Notes: generated from the sequence alone by a model not told the origin. 64,000 bases of DNA from Pyropia yezoensis (GCA_009829735.1 CM020620.1:23162020-23226019); one strand, 5' to 3'; numbered from the stretch's first letter, positions 1 to 10,659 are shown. A program made the numbers and translations.

Positions 1-2750
1 GGAGCGTCCTCGCCCCCCCTTCCCACCCCCTCCCCACGCACGTGGCCCCCATCCAGCCCGCGTCACCCGCTGGGGAGAAGCCCCGCCGCTGACAAGCCGG
101 GGCCGACCCTAGCGGCTCAACCCCCCCCCCCGGGACGCCGCCACGCGCCTGACATAGCCGCCGTCCTCGTGCGTTGCGTCGCCGTCACGACGGGGAATGC
201 GTGGTAGGTGGCGGCGGCAGCGGCGACGGCGGCGGCGGGCCATCTGCGTCGCCATGGTCCACCCGGCCCCCGCCCTCCCGCCGCCCTCAACTGCCGTGAG
301 GGGGGAGGGAGGGACGCCCCTCCCACGCGCGTGCCACCGTGGCGGCACACGCCGCCGTTGGACTCGGGCAGGAGCGCAGTCGTCGCCGGCCGCGTGCGCA
401 CGTGGGCAGCAGCGGCCCCGTGGGGGGCAGGTGGCTCGCACGTAGGCACAGTCGGGGGACGGATGGGGGCGCGGGAGGAACAGAGCGACCCAAGAGAGGC
501 TCCCGGCCCCGTACGCCCTATGAGGCTGCCGTGCACCTGTGGCTTGCCCCCCCCTGCGCCCGTCCCCCCCCCCGGTGTCCCAGCGTCGTCCCGCCCACTC
601 CCTCCTCCCCCCCGCCAGGACCGTTGGGTGCCCTCCTACTACTCGCCGCCGCCCACAAAGACGGGCGAGCCGGTGCCGTCACGGGTGGCGGCGGTCCCCC
701 CCCCCCACGAGTTGACGCGCCCCCCCACAGCCCCCCCCCCAAGGACCGGCCCGTCGCCCCCTCCCCCCCGCCCGGCGGCCGTGGCCGCCGCGGCGTTGAC
801 CGGGCGGCGGCAAGGCCGGCGGCCGCGTCGGCCGCCGCCGCCCGGTCGGCGGCCAGCTCGTCCACGCGGTGGTGGAGGGCGGCGAGGCGGGCAGTGACGT
901 TGGCGGCAAGGCTCGTCGTCGAGCCAGGGGAAGAGCCCCCAGAGGAGGTGCCTGACGACGACAGGGACGCGGCCGGGGAGGCCGCCGCTGCGGTGGACGA
1001 CCCCACCCCGTCGGCCGCACCACTGGCCGCCGCGTTGGCCGCCGCAGCCGCCGCGGCAGCGGCTGTCGCGGCCGAGACGGCGGCGGGGGGGAGCGCCCAC
1101 CGTCGCCCCCGCTCGCGCGTCGGCGGCGGTGGCGGCGGCAGCGGCAGCCGCGCAGGGGGGGTGCAGCATTCCCCCCCCCCCGTGGAAGGGCGGGGGGTCC
1201 CGTCAATGGCCGACCCCTTTGCCAACGGGGTGGCGCCGTTGGCGGCAGCAGCAGCAGTAGCGGCGGCGGCGGCGGCGGTGTCCCCGCCAGCCCCACCCCC
1301 CACCGGCGGGACGGCCTGCCACGCGCGGCCCGCCGGGCGGACGCCCGCGCCCGGGACGCCCGGCGAGGGGGGCGGGAAGAGGGTGGCGAGAACAGAGAGC
1401 ACCACGTCCGCCTCGTCGCGAGGAGGCGGCGGCGGTGGCAGTGGTGGGGGCGCCACCACGTGGGGGGGGGCGCCCGCACCCGCCAACGGGAGGGGGGGCA
1501 CAGCGGCGTGTGGGGGGCGTGCCGCCCGGAGTCGCAACGCCGTCGCCGCGGCGGCGTGGAGGAGGGCGCCGAGCTCCACACGGAGGGCGTCTGGATGGGG
1601 TAGTAGGGGGGGAAGAGGGGGGCAGGCAGGGCAAGCGAGCCAGCAACCGTCCAGGTAGTGGAACCCCGCCGGGGGGGAGAGACGGACCAACAGGCACGAC
1701 ACACCAATGGTCAGCGGCGGTGTGCGGGGGCACTGCGGCCGCCATGGGGCCATCAAGTGGCCGCCATGGCCGGCAACCCCCGGGCATACGGGACGGCTCC
1801 CGCCGTGTCAACGTCCAACTCCCCCCCCCCCTCAGCTCTTCCAACCAGCCGGTGCCCCCCCACCCCCCCCGTCCACCCCCCCGTCCACCCCCCCGCCGCC
1901 GCGTGTGCCGTCCACGTACCCGTCTCATCGTCGGCCCAGGCGCCCCGCAGGCGCGCCCACACCACCACCCCCACCAGCCGCGCGGCGGCGGCCCAGTCGG
2001 CGGCGGGGACGATCAGGCGGTCGGCGTCGGCATTGCCCCCGCCCCCCTCACCGGCGCGGCCGCTCTCCTGGCAGCGCCGGCGGCGGCGGCTGCGGCTGCG
2101 GGAGGCGGCGGCAAAGGCGGCGGCCGCCGCCACCGCCACCCCTACCGCCGCCGCCGCGGCTGCCCAGCCGGCCGCCGGTGAACGCCGTCGGCCGGGTGGC
2201 CGCACCGCCAGGGCCATGGCCATGGCCGGGGGGGGAAAGGGGGAGGGGTGGGCGGGGGACGTCCAGAGGGCAATGCGCAAATGCGAGGGGGGAGAGGGCG
2301 GGGAAGGTGAAGGGGGGGATGAGAATGCGCAGGAGGGCCGCGGCGGGTGAGACGCAGTGCGCTTGCGGTAGTGGTTGGGGGAAGGGCGGTGGGGAGGAGA
2401 CACACCAGAGCCGAGTGACTGGCGGCGGCGTGAGTGGCTGCTCGTCCCCTCCCCCCACCGGCAGCCTGCAGCGCGATCCCTTTTGGTCGCGCCGCCGCGC
2501 CGCCAGGCACGTGCCACCCGCGGAGCCGCCCCTGCCTCGGTCCGCCTGCCCGCAGTGGCGCCTTCCCTGCCACGGGGGGGCAGAGGGAAACGAAGGTGGG
2601 GGCGCCGGGCCACCAATTGGTTGGCCAAGCGAGCAACGGCGGCCTCGGCGGCTGTCCAGCGGGGAGGCGCGGCGTTGTGCCAAGCGGGAGGAGGCAGGTC
2701 GGGAGGGCGCAGGCGGGGCTGTAACCCGCGGCCGGGATAGGCCAGCACCA
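1..2750. other. GC-rich low-complexity region
   Basis: Very GC-rich sequence dominated by C runs, G runs and GCC/GGC trinucleotides. Many frames are open by composition alone, so openness means little here. Only the minus-strand frames listed separately look at all protein-like. No RNA gene or transposon end was recognised. Confidence 0.6.
518..1753 (-). CDS. Hypothetical Ala/Pro/Ser-rich protein with a short coiled coil
   Basis: An open minus-strand frame of about 411 codons starts at the ATG at 1753. It reads as alternating Ala, Pro, Gly and Ser tracts. A Ser/Thr-rich patch is followed by a heptad-like stretch near residue 290 (around 880-790) with the pattern ARLAALHHRVDELAADRAAA, which could form a coiled coil. 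No enzyme or DNA-binding motif is recognised. Because most frames here are open by composition, it may be an exon of a longer gene or no gene at all. The coiled-coil patch is the best argument for coding. Confidence 0.25.
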   Translation of the reverse strand: MAPWRPQCPRTPPLTIGVSCLLVRLSPPAGFHYLDGCWLACPACPPLPPLLPHPDALRVELGALLHAAAATALRLRAARPPHAAVPPLPLAGAGAPPHVVAPPPLPPPPPPRDEADVVLSVLATLFPPPSPGVPGAGVRPAGRAWQAVPPVGGGAGGDTAAAAAATAAAAANGATPLAKGSAIDGTPRPSTGGGECCTPPARLPLPPPPPPTRERGRRWALPPAAVSAATAAAAAAAAANAAASGAADGVGSSTAAAASPAASLSSSGTSSGGSSPGSTTSLAANVTARLAALHHRVDELAADRAAAADAAAGLAAARSTPRRPRPPGGGEGATGRSLGGGLWGGASTRGGGGPPPPVTAPARPSLWAAASSRRAPNGPGGGEEGVGGTTLGHRGGGRAQGGASHRCTAAS

Positions 2751-2751
2751 C
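1753..2751 (-). CDS. Possible upstream exon(s) of a minus-strand gene
   Basis: A minus-strand frame runs directly upstream of the Ala/Pro-rich frame. One stretch near 2,060-1,910 reads DRLIVPAADWAAAARLVGVV and is followed by a GT at an ACGGGTACGTGG context that could be a 5' splice site. Pyrimidine-rich sequence near 2,340-2,250 could be part of an intron. The exon structure cannot be fixed by eye and no family is recognised. Confidence 0.2.
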   Translation of the reverse strand: MVLAYPGRGLQPRLRPPDLPPPAWHNAAPPRWTAAEAAVARLANQLVARRPHLRFPLPPRGREGATAGRRTEAGAAPRVARAWRRGGATKRDRAAGCRWGEGTSSHSRRRQSLGSGVSPPHRPSPNHYRKRTASHPPRPSCAFSSPPSPSPPSPPSHLRIALWTSPAHPSPFPPPAMAMALAVRPPGRRRSPAAGWAAAAAAVGVAVAAAAAFAAASRSRSRRRRRCQESGRAGEGGGGNADADRLIVPAADWAAAARLVGVVVWARLRGAWADDETGTWTAHAAAGGWTGGWTGGVGGHRLVGRAEGGGELDVDTAGAVPYARGLPAMAAT

Positions 2752-3555
2752 CTCAGCCGACGGGTGGATGACAGGGCCTTCCGGCGCGCTGCAAAGGTGT
2801 CTGCGGGTGCACCGCCAGAGTGGGGCCCCGAGTGCAAAAGAGTCGCAAAATAGGCGGGCCGCGTCCCGCCCCCGGAGGCGTCGTGCGTCGCGGCGGCTTC
2901 CGGGCAGGGTGACGGGCGAAGGGGTGGGGCGTAGGCAGCGCGGGGATCCCTCTCCCGATGTCAGCCTGCAGTACGTATGTACATACCTTAGAGCGGGCCG
3001 ACCGGCCGCAGTACAGTACGAAGGTGCCGCGAAGCAGAGCCGAGTTAAAACTCAAACGTTTGTGTGGAACGCCAAGTATGAGTAATTTTATGATGACATC
3101 GATCAAAATTTATATAAGTATTAAAGTTATCCTGGTGGGGAAAGGATGGTTTAGCCCCCGGGAAACACTATATCATTCTATGCATGTATTAGGCACAAGT
3201 CTTTCCCTAAGCATGACGTTTAAGTCAGCTCCCGCCCCAGTCTATAGGAGTTAGAATCGTCCCATTCGTGGATATACTGGACAGGAAAGGTAGTCTCATC
3301 TACGTGAAGTTCATGACGAAGACAGGTGCCTACAAGTCATCCTGTCCATTGAACTATTTACTGTCAACCAGACGCATGCTGGATGCTCCTGCCGCTTCGC
3401 CTGCAGCATCTCGTCGGATCTGAACCTGACGAAAGCCCGAGCCCGGAACGCCCGGGTGTCTGCTCAACATATGCGCGTCCCGCCGCGTTCGGACAGCCCG
3501 GCGTCGAGTCGGGGCGTTTGTCAGGAGCGCATCCGAGACGTTCTGTGCAACCGAA
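2752..3555. other. Intergenic, with an AT-richer island at 3.05-3.4 kb
   Basis: Composition falls abruptly to much lower GC at 3,050-3,400, with a TATA-like TTTATATAAG near 3,109. A 12-bp palindrome GTATGTACATAC at 2975-2986 shares its ATGTACAT core with the 14-bp palindromes found elsewhere in the window. No gene is supported. Confidence 0.5.
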
Positions 3556-4033
3556 CCGTCAGTGCTGGATAGTGGCGTCACTGCCGCGTTCTTTCATTAC
3601 AGATGCTCCCGAGGACAGCATACGTCATGTTCTCTGCTCTGGTGTACTCTCAACGGCGTTCCGTTATCGATTCGTTGTCTCATTGAGAGGGTTTCCTGGG
3701 CGTTTCCTGGCCTGCAATGTGTATTTCCTGGGCCAAATAACCAGCATAAAAACCGGGTTATTGTCCGCAGGAAACGGTCCGCGGCCGACGCCGCCGACGC
3801 GGTGCCGACCGCGATCGCCAGCTCAGGCTGAAAAGTTGCGCACCAGCTGGCACCGCGTGGCGGCGTGGCGGCGCCGCGCCGCGGTGGCGGCGTGGCGGCG
3901 TGGCGGCGTGGCGGCGTGGCGGCGTGGCGGCGTGGCGGCGTAGCGGCAGCGGTGGCTGTGGAGGCGGCAACGGAGTCGGCTGGCCTCCGCCCCCACCCAT
4001 CAGCAGCAGCACCACCCCCACCTCCACCACCAC
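3556..4033 (+). repeat. Dispersed repeat R, copy A (interrupted by the chromovirus)
   Basis: This block is closely similar in the same orientation to 18155-18633. The shared part starts at CCGTCAGTGCTGGAT, runs through a non-repetitive stretch of about 300 bp, and then enters a minisatellite of the 8-bp unit GTGGCGGC at about 3855-3946. It ends in CCACC-rich sequence where the LTR element is inserted. The continuation of the repeat resumes after the element at 13411-13430. About 66 codons of one plus frame are open in both copies, so a short protein cannot be excluded. Confidence 0.85.
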
Positions 4034-4502
4034 TGTGGCAGTATTGACCCCCAGGTAGGGGGGCAACACGTGCCATGCAAGGGGCGGCAGGCCACAAGCC
4101 TGATCCGTTCCTCCCCCTGCATTTGGGTCCATATTCCCTAAGTTTGGGATAGTTAGCTTAGTAGTAAATCCAACTTGGATTTGAGGGTTTTCTGCATTTA
4201 TCGTCTTGAATTTTCGTGTGGCCCGGTGGGCAGGTGCTGGGGTGGGAGATTCTGAGTGGCGAGATTCTGAGTGGACCCTGGGGGGATAAGGGGAGGGACA
4301 GCGGGGCTTGGCCCTGCGTCCCCGTCCCGACCAAGAAACTGTTGGACCACACACCATCCTCTTGTTTGTCCGTGGGGGGTTTGCCCCACAACAGGGACAG
4401 AGTGTGTGCGACTTGCACTTCTTCCGGTTCCCCCGACACGGGAGGCAGCCCTTGCACACCGCCCCAACTTGGGTGCCGTGTGTGCATGTGGTTTTTGCCA
4501 CA
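4034..4502 (+). repeat. 5' LTR of chromovirus copy 1
   Basis: 469 bp, TGTGG to CCACA, nearly identical to 12942-13410 and to both LTRs of copy 2. It should hold the promoter and polyadenylation signals, but none is certain by eye. A duplicated GAGATTCTGAGTGG lies near 4247-4274. Confidence 0.97.
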
Positions 4503-4522
4503 TTTGGTGGAGCAGCAGGGGA
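4503..4522 (+). other. Candidate primer-binding site, copy 1
   Basis: Directly after the LTR the sequence is TTTGGTGGAGCAGCAGGGGA. The TGG at 4505 would pair with a tRNA CCA end. The tRNA species is not recognised, and the two-base gap after the LTR is as expected for the family. The same sequence follows the 5' LTR of copy 2. Confidence 0.6.
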
Positions 4523-4621
4523 CAGAGGTAAACTTTACCTCCGGGTGCACCCGGGTGTAGGGGGCCCTCTGTCTCAGAGGAACGGTGGACTTGGACCGTG
4601 TCATATGGATCGTCAGCCAAC

Positions 4622-6568
4622 ATGGCTAGTTCGGACCCCCCGTCGTCCGGGGAGTACACGGGTGACGCACGTACTTCAGTGCCTTTGAATACTGGTGAGA
4701 CACAGGTGGGTTTACCTGGGGTCGCAGAGGGACTAGAGGTCCCTCAAGCCAGCAGGACTGGAAGTACGGGCGGGCAACAGGCCACCCCGACTCAGTCGGG
4801 AGTTCACTCGGGTGACACTTCTGATGTGGGTGGGCCGAAGTCTGGCCACCGTGTGGTATACTCAACGGGAACGTCCCAAGGGGTGAGGACTGTCCCCGCG
4901 GGTTCCACTCGGGTTGGAGCCAACTTTGGCTTGGAGCCGTCGCCAACTAGGCTTTCGGAGGACGGCGGACCTCCGTTGGTCGGCGATGGGCTCGCGCCCA
5001 TGCCCCCGGTTGAGACCCCTGAGGAACGTGGTTACACCTCAGGTGGACTCCCGGAGGCGGACAGAGACTCAACTGGAGTCGTCAATCCACTCCTCGCGGA
5101 AACTGTCCGTCGGGAGGCGACCAATGTGTGGCGGCAGACTTTGCCGGACCTGGTGGTCACGATGACGAATACTATTCTGAATCAGATTGTGGCGAGTTTG
5201 CCAGATGGCCTTAATGTCCAGACCGGATTGGGGCTTTTGAGCCCGCAGGCGCAGGGGGAATCTCCCCTGACGCCTATTCCGGGTCGCCCCGAACAGGGGG
5301 GGACCCCTGTGACTCCCAACGTGGGAGCCGCACCATTCTCGGGGGGGCGTACGCCCTTCACGGGGGAGCTCCCCTCGGAAACGCCGGCGGCTACACCAAG
5401 CTCGCCGTACCAGACTACAGGCGCTGAGGGACAACTTACCCCAGTGCCACAGCGGCTGTTCCCTCAACGTGAGGTGCCGCCCAAGATCCAGGTAGCCAAC
5501 CCGGTCTACCAGCGGATCTTTGACTGTGAGACCTACGCCCTCCACAACAAGTCGGTGGCGTATGGTCCTGACCAGGCCCGAGTCATGGGCCGTGCCAAGA
5601 AGAATGCACTTTATTCTTTTGGGCACAAAGCGGAGTGGGATGGAACTCCCCCCCTCCGTGTCCTTGAGTTCCTACGTCGTTTCACAAAAGCCTGTGACGA
5701 CAATGCCATAAGTGAAGGCATGGCTTTTTACATGCTACAGGAGTTTACAAAGGGCGACCTACGGACAGAACTTATGTCCGTCATGCCCAGCTCCTCAAGT
5801 GGAGGCGCTGGGGAGGTGACTTCCTATTTGGAGCTCGTCAACTGGTTGTTGAGGGCCATGGTTGATGAGGCAGCGTTGGCCTCTCAAGTCGAGGAGTTTA
5901 CGCAAGCCCATCAGGAAGAGGCGGAGGACGAGTTGTCCTTTGCGGAGCGAGTCCGTAAGCTCAACAATCTTTGTGGGTTTCTTCATCCACAAGCTGTGGT
6001 GAAGAGTCGGTTTGTGGAGGGACTCCATGGGTCAGTCCGGATGGAGACCCGGGAGCATAACACTGCCCGGGCGACCCTGGCCGAGTTGGCCAGGTTCGCT
6101 TACCGCAGAGGTGAGGCCTACCGCAAGTTGCGGGAGGAACAACGCCAGGAGCGTCAGGCCGAGTTGGCCAAGGAACGGGAGGAGGCGCGCCAGGTCAGAG
6201 AGTTGAGAGAGGCACGCCGAATCCGCAAGGAGAGGGTGGTAGCTGCCGTGGGAACTTCCCAGGGTATCTCTTTGTCTTCCCCAGTTGGGAAGACCCCTCC
6301 GGGAACTGACAATCGGTGTTGGAACTGCAACTCCGATGGACACTGGGCATATGATTGCCCCAAGTTGAGTAAACGCATCCAACAACTTGTTAGGAATGCG
6401 AGTAAGAAGACGGCTACGAACGAAGTACGTCCACACCGCGAGGGTGGGTCTCGACCGGTCGTCGCGGTCGCCACACCCTCGGCGGAGGAGGCGGACACGT
6501 CGTCCTCGGACTCGTCGTCTTCCTCCCCGCCCTCAGATTCGGACGCCAAGTCGGCGGGAAACGAATGA
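4622..6568 (+). CDS. gag: gag, chromovirus copy 1
   Basis: About 648 residues from the ATG at 4622. A long Pro/Thr/Gly-rich N-terminal half is followed by a helical Gag-like region rich in charged residues, with repeated QEER-type segments. A CCHC zinc knuckle follows (CWNCNSDGHWAYDC, near residue 566), then a Ser/Asp-rich acidic tail. The protein would form the nucleocapsid and bind element RNA. It overlaps pol by four bases (ATGA), a stop-restart arrangement. Compared with copy 2, changes concentrate in the Pro-rich linker encoded at about 5,225-5,440. Confidence 0.93.
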   Translation: MASSDPPSSGEYTGDARTSVPLNTGETQVGLPGVAEGLEVPQASRTGSTGGQQATPTQSGVHSGDTSDVGGPKSGHRVVYSTGTSQGVRTVPAGSTRVGANFGLEPSPTRLSEDGGPPLVGDGLAPMPPVETPEERGYTSGGLPEADRDSTGVVNPLLAETVRREATNVWRQTLPDLVVTMTNTILNQIVASLPDGLNVQTGLGLLSPQAQGESPLTPIPGRPEQGGTPVTPNVGAAPFSGGRTPFTGELPSETPAATPSSPYQTTGAEGQLTPVPQRLFPQREVPPKIQVANPVYQRIFDCETYALHNKSVAYGPDQARVMGRAKKNALYSFGHKAEWDGTPPLRVLEFLRRFTKACDDNAISEGMAFYMLQEFTKGDLRTELMSVMPSSSSGGAGEVTSYLELVNWLLRAMVDEAALASQVEEFTQAHQEEAEDELSFAERVRKLNNLCGFLHPQAVVKSRFVEGLHGSVRMETREHNTARATLAELARFAYRRGEAYRKLREEQRQERQAELAKEREEARQVRELREARRIRKERVVAAVGTSQGISLSSPVGKTPPGTDNRCWNCNSDGHWAYDCPKLSKRIQQLVRNASKKTATNEVRPHREGGSRPVVAVATPSAEEADTSSSDSSSSSPPSDSDAKSAGNE

Positions 6569-9500
6569 CCGTTGGGGCTGGTCGTCCGAAGCTCACAACG
6601 GCAGCCTCGGCCAAGTGGGCCAGGAGGACGAACCAACCGTGCCGGATACTGCGGCGACCTAAGGGAGTCCGCCCACCTCGGGTAGGACTCCCCAAGAACG
6701 TAAACCCACGTCGGGTCATCGCGGTGCTGACGGGTGAGAACTTCCAGGTGGCTGGACGGGTGCAACTTGCCCCCGGCCGCGCCTGTTGTGCCCGTATCGT
6801 ACTTGATACCGGGTCAGGAGCCTTCTTGATACGCAAGTCGCTATTACCAAAGGAGGTGAAGCTCCAACGCTGGAGGTCCAAAGCTGACCATATGATTGAC
6901 ATCAATGGTGGGGTACTTCCCATCGTTGGTGCCGTGACCCTACCAACTAGGTTGGGGACCCACGAGGTCGACGTGACCTATGGTGTAGTTGAGAATATAT
7001 CGGTACCCCTGCTTCTGGGTACCCCTTATGTTGTTACACAAGTGCCTTTGATTTGTGGCCCTGAGTACTGGGTCAAGTTGATGAATGGGGAGACTATCCC
7101 CATCCTTGGTAAGAGAAAGTCTGTGGCTCCTGTGACAGTCTCACAGTCGAAGCCTGTTTGCTCTGTGAGGGAAGGGTTTACTGCTACCCTGCGTCTAGCC
7201 CGTAAAGTCACGTTGCCCCCCACCTCGGTGGCGCACGTTGATGTTGTAACTGATTATACGGGGAACGGGTTGGTGCACCCTCACCCCAGTCTTGCTCGCA
7301 AGCACCAAGCGCATGTTGCCCTTGGCACGATGGACTCCAAAGCTGGAGTCCCGTGGGGGATACAGGTGATGAACCTGAGCTCGTCGCCCCAGTACTTCAA
7401 GTCGGGAGCCAAGTTCGGCTATATCGACCAACACGAGGGACCGGTAGTAGCGGTCACCCTCAACGCGGGCGCAAGTAGCGACCCGAAGTTCGGGAAGGAG
7501 AAGCATCAAGCCAAGTCGGCCGCCTCTCCTCGGCCCCATGTGAACATGGAGGGTGTCCCCCCCAGGTTGAGGGTTCAAGTTGAACGCCTCTTGGACCAAT
7601 ATCACAAGTTGTGGGATGGTCAATTGGGACTCATGAGAGCCACCCAACACCGAATCGAGTTGAAGCCCGGTGCACCCCCTATACGCCAACAACCGTATAG
7701 GGGAGGACCTCGTTCAAGGGCCCTCGTTAAGGAGCAAGTTGCTCGCATGGAGGCCCTCGATGTGATCGAGGCCAGCAACGCCGAGTGGGCGAGTCCGGTG
7801 GTTATCGTCCCCAAAGTTGATGGGACCCCCCGGTTCTGTATCGACTACCGTAAGCTCAACGAGAGCACGGTGAAGGACAGTTATCCCCTACCTAGGATGG
7901 ATGACTGTCTGGACTCTCTGGGGGAGGCAAACGTGTTCTCTACCCTGGACTGTAACGCGGGGTACTGGCAAATTCCCATTGCCCCGGAGGACAGGCATAA
8001 AACTACCTTTACCTGTCACTGTGGTACCTACCAGTGCAAGCGCCTACCGTTTGGTCTGTGTAACGCGCCGGCAACTATCCAGCGCGCTATGGACATGATT
8101 CTGGCCGGAGTACGGTGGCAGATCTGTCTTGTGTACCTAGACGATATCATTGTGTTCTCCCGAAGTCCGGAGGAACACATTGGCCATCTTGGCCAGGTGT
8201 TCAAGCTACTTGCTGACGCCGGTGTGTCACTGAAGGCGAGTAAGTGCCACCTCTTCACTCAAGAGGTGGAGTACTTGGGACATGTTGTCCGTCCGGGGCG
8301 TCTCAGTGTTAACGAGAAGAACTTGAGGGCCATTCGTAAGGCTCAGTACCCCCGGACCCAGACCCAGATGAGGAGCTTCCTCGGGATGTGTAACGTGTAC
8401 CGACGTTTCACCAAGGGCTTCGCCAAGGTGGCGAAGCCGTTGAATGAGCTAGTGAGCTCAACGCTACCGAAGAACCTGCCTCCCCCAAGTCGGGTGGAGC
8501 AGGAATCCTTTGAGACTCTTCGGGACCTTCTGCTGAAGCCCCCCATCTTGGCTATTCCCAGGTTGGGAGGCCACTACATCCTGGATGTGGACGCTAGCTA
8601 CGACCAACTTGGTTGTGTGTTGCTTCAGCAGCAGCCGGACAAGGAGTACTTGCCGGTGGGATACTTCAGCAAGGGGCTGAACTCGGCCGAGAAGAACTAC
8701 GGAGTCACCGAGTTGGAAGGACTCGCAGTGGTGTGGGCGGTGACGTCACTTCGTCACTACCTAGAGGGTGAGAAGTTCCTCATCCGCTGTGACCACCGCG
8801 CTTTGCAGTTCATCTTTAAGACGGACTGTACGAACACTCGTCTCAATCGGTGGAGGGTGCGACTGGCACCCTTCAACTTTGACATTGAGTACCGACCTGG
8901 CAGGCAACATGCCCTTGCCGACGGCCTCTCTCGGGTACCTACCGAGGGGCTGGACACTAACCCAGTCGATGAGGACATCCCCATCGTGGGGGTAGTCACG
9001 CGCTCGGGTCAGGCGTTGAACCCCGAGGCGCCAGGGAACAAGAAGTACTTGCCCCTGTCCCTGGACGAGGTGGTGAAGGCCCAGGCCGAGGATCCCTTCT
9101 GCAAGTCGCAGAGGGATACACTGGATACAGTGGTGGAGACGCGTTTCTTTCTGGGAGACGATGGCCTCCTCATGAGGAGGGGGGTATTCCAGGGGACCGA
9201 ACAACTTGTCGTCCCCGCATCCCTCAAGGGCAGTATCCTTGAGAGGGAGCACAACGCTCCCTCGGGTGGACACCTGGGGTCTAGTAAACTGTACCAGACC
9301 CTGAGGACCAGGTACTACTGGCCGTCCATGGTGGTGGACATCTACAGTTGGGTGGCTGCCTGCACAAGTTGTGCACAGAACCGTCTGATGGAACGGCGGC
9401 CTAGTACGGCTATGCTATTGTTCCCGGCCAAGGAGCCCTTCGCCGCGTTGGCGATGGACATCCTTGGGCCACTGCCAGTGACCGAGGAGGGCAACCAGTA

Positions 9501-10548
9501 CCTCCTGGTCATCTGTGACCGCTTTACGAAACTTACGCGAGCGATCCCACTGGCAGAGATCACGGCCATGTCGGTCGTGTCAGCCTTCCTAGATCACTGG
9601 GTTGCCGCGTATGGCATCCCAGATAGTACACTATCGGACAATGGACCGCAATTTTCGTCGGTACTATTTCAGGGAGTGCTGGATATGTTGGGGGTTAAGG
9701 CAAACTATGCCACCCCCTACCACCCACAAACTAATGGGCAGGTGGAGCGCTTCAACAAAACTATTGTTAGGCAGCTGCGCCACTATGTGAGTGAGCACGT
9801 AAAGACGTGGGACCAATACATTTCTATCCTTACTACTGCCTACAATTCGCAGGTTCACTCATCTACCGGGGAAGTACCCCTCGCTTTTGTGACCCCCCGT
9901 CGTGTGCGGTCTATTGCCGTGCGGCGGTCACTCCCAACTAGGGAGGATAGTGGCAGTACGCCTACTCCTACTGAGAGTAAGGCGGAGTTCGCTGCTAGGC
10001 TGAAACACCTCATTCCTAAAGTCAGGGCTGAGATGGACAAAGCACAAAAGCGCTACAAGCGTACCTTTGACAAAAAGGTGCGCAATGCTAAGCATGTCCC
10101 CGAACAGGGTGACTGGGTGCTGGTTCACTCACACACCCCAACTGGGGGTAAGTTGGTATTCCAGACGAAGGGGCCGTACCAGGTCCTTCGTACTGATGGG
10201 CGGCGCTTCACCATCGAAAGTGACGATGGGGTCCGCACAGTGAACGGACAGGACGTGGTCAAAGTTGCACCACCGCCTGCAGGCGACCCAGCTTGGGCGC
10301 GTGCTTTAGAAGCGTGGCGCCTCCCCTCACTGCCTGCGGCCAAACAGGGCCCGCAGGAGTACGTGTTCGATAAGTTCATCGACCACGGATGGGATGAGGA
10401 CACTAACCGCCTCATGTTGAGGGTGCGTTGGTTTGGCTACAAAGCCAAGGATGATACGTGGGAGTATGTGGAGGATCTTCCCGCTGAGAAGGTCCGGGCG
10501 TACTGTGCCCGGAATGAGATAGACCCTAACAGCCCTCCCTCAACGTGA
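6565..10548 (+). CDS. pol: pol polyprotein with C-terminal chromodomain, copy 1
   Basis: 1,327 residues. Domains in order are an aspartic protease (DTGSGA near residue 81), reverse transcriptase (FSTLDCNAGYWQIPI, then YLDD near 524), RNase H, and an integrase with an HHCC zinc-binding head and a DD35E core (about 965, 1025 and 1061). The last 60 residues are a chromodomain-like segment (LRVRWFGYKAKDDTWEYVEDL). This order is that of Ty3/gypsy, and the chromodomain defines chromoviruses, which are thought to target marked chromatin. It looks whole. Confidence 0.96.
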   Translation: MTVGAGRPKLTTAASAKWARRTNQPCRILRRPKGVRPPRVGLPKNVNPRRVIAVLTGENFQVAGRVQLAPGRACCARIVLDTGSGAFLIRKSLLPKEVKLQRWRSKADHMIDINGGVLPIVGAVTLPTRLGTHEVDVTYGVVENISVPLLLGTPYVVTQVPLICGPEYWVKLMNGETIPILGKRKSVAPVTVSQSKPVCSVREGFTATLRLARKVTLPPTSVAHVDVVTDYTGNGLVHPHPSLARKHQAHVALGTMDSKAGVPWGIQVMNLSSSPQYFKSGAKFGYIDQHEGPVVAVTLNAGASSDPKFGKEKHQAKSAASPRPHVNMEGVPPRLRVQVERLLDQYHKLWDGQLGLMRATQHRIELKPGAPPIRQQPYRGGPRSRALVKEQVARMEALDVIEASNAEWASPVVIVPKVDGTPRFCIDYRKLNESTVKDSYPLPRMDDCLDSLGEANVFSTLDCNAGYWQIPIAPEDRHKTTFTCHCGTYQCKRLPFGLCNAPATIQRAMDMILAGVRWQICLVYLDDIIVFSRSPEEHIGHLGQVFKLLADAGVSLKASKCHLFTQEVEYLGHVVRPGRLSVNEKNLRAIRKAQYPRTQTQMRSFLGMCNVYRRFTKGFAKVAKPLNELVSSTLPKNLPPPSRVEQESFETLRDLLLKPPILAIPRLGGHYILDVDASYDQLGCVLLQQQPDKEYLPVGYFSKGLNSAEKNYGVTELEGLAVVWAVTSLRHYLEGEKFLIRCDHRALQFIFKTDCTNTRLNRWRVRLAPFNFDIEYRPGRQHALADGLSRVPTEGLDTNPVDEDIPIVGVVTRSGQALNPEAPGNKKYLPLSLDEVVKAQAEDPFCKSQRDTLDTVVETRFFLGDDGLLMRRGVFQGTEQLVVPASLKGSILEREHNAPSGGHLGSSKLYQTLRTRYYWPSMVVDIYSWVAACTSCAQNRLMERRPSTAMLLFPAKEPFAALAMDILGPLPVTEEGNQYLLVICDRFTKLTRAIPLAEITAMSVVSAFLDHWVAAYGIPDSTLSDNGPQFSSVLFQGVLDMLGVKANYATPYHPQTNGQVERFNKTIVRQLRHYVSEHVKTWDQYISILTTAYNSQVHSSTGEVPLAFVTPRRVRSIAVRRSLPTREDSGSTPTPTESKAEFAARLKHLIPKVRAEMDKAQKRYKRTFDKKVRNAKHVPEQGDWVLVHSHTPTGGKLVFQTKGPYQVLRTDGRRFTIESDDGVRTVNGQDVVKVAPPPAGDPAWARALEAWRLPSLPAAKQGPQEYVFDKFIDHGWDEDTNRLMLRVRWFGYKAKDDTWEYVEDLPAEKVRAYCARNEIDPNSPPST

Positions 10549-10659
10549 GGGAAGCCCGAACAACAGTGCCAAGAGAGTGCTTCAAGTCGAAGTGGTACGC
10601 AGAGTGGCCTTTAACTACAGCCCTAACCCTCACACTCTCACAACAAAGGCAGCTGCCAA

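Noticed and set aside
1-2750. Several overlapping open frames as separate genes
   Set aside because: Nearly every frame is open in this very GC-rich stretch. Only two minus-strand frames are listed, at low confidence.
4598-4622. Upstream gag start at 4598 in copy 1
   Set aside because: That codon is GTG. Copy 2 and normal initiation favour the ATG at 4622.
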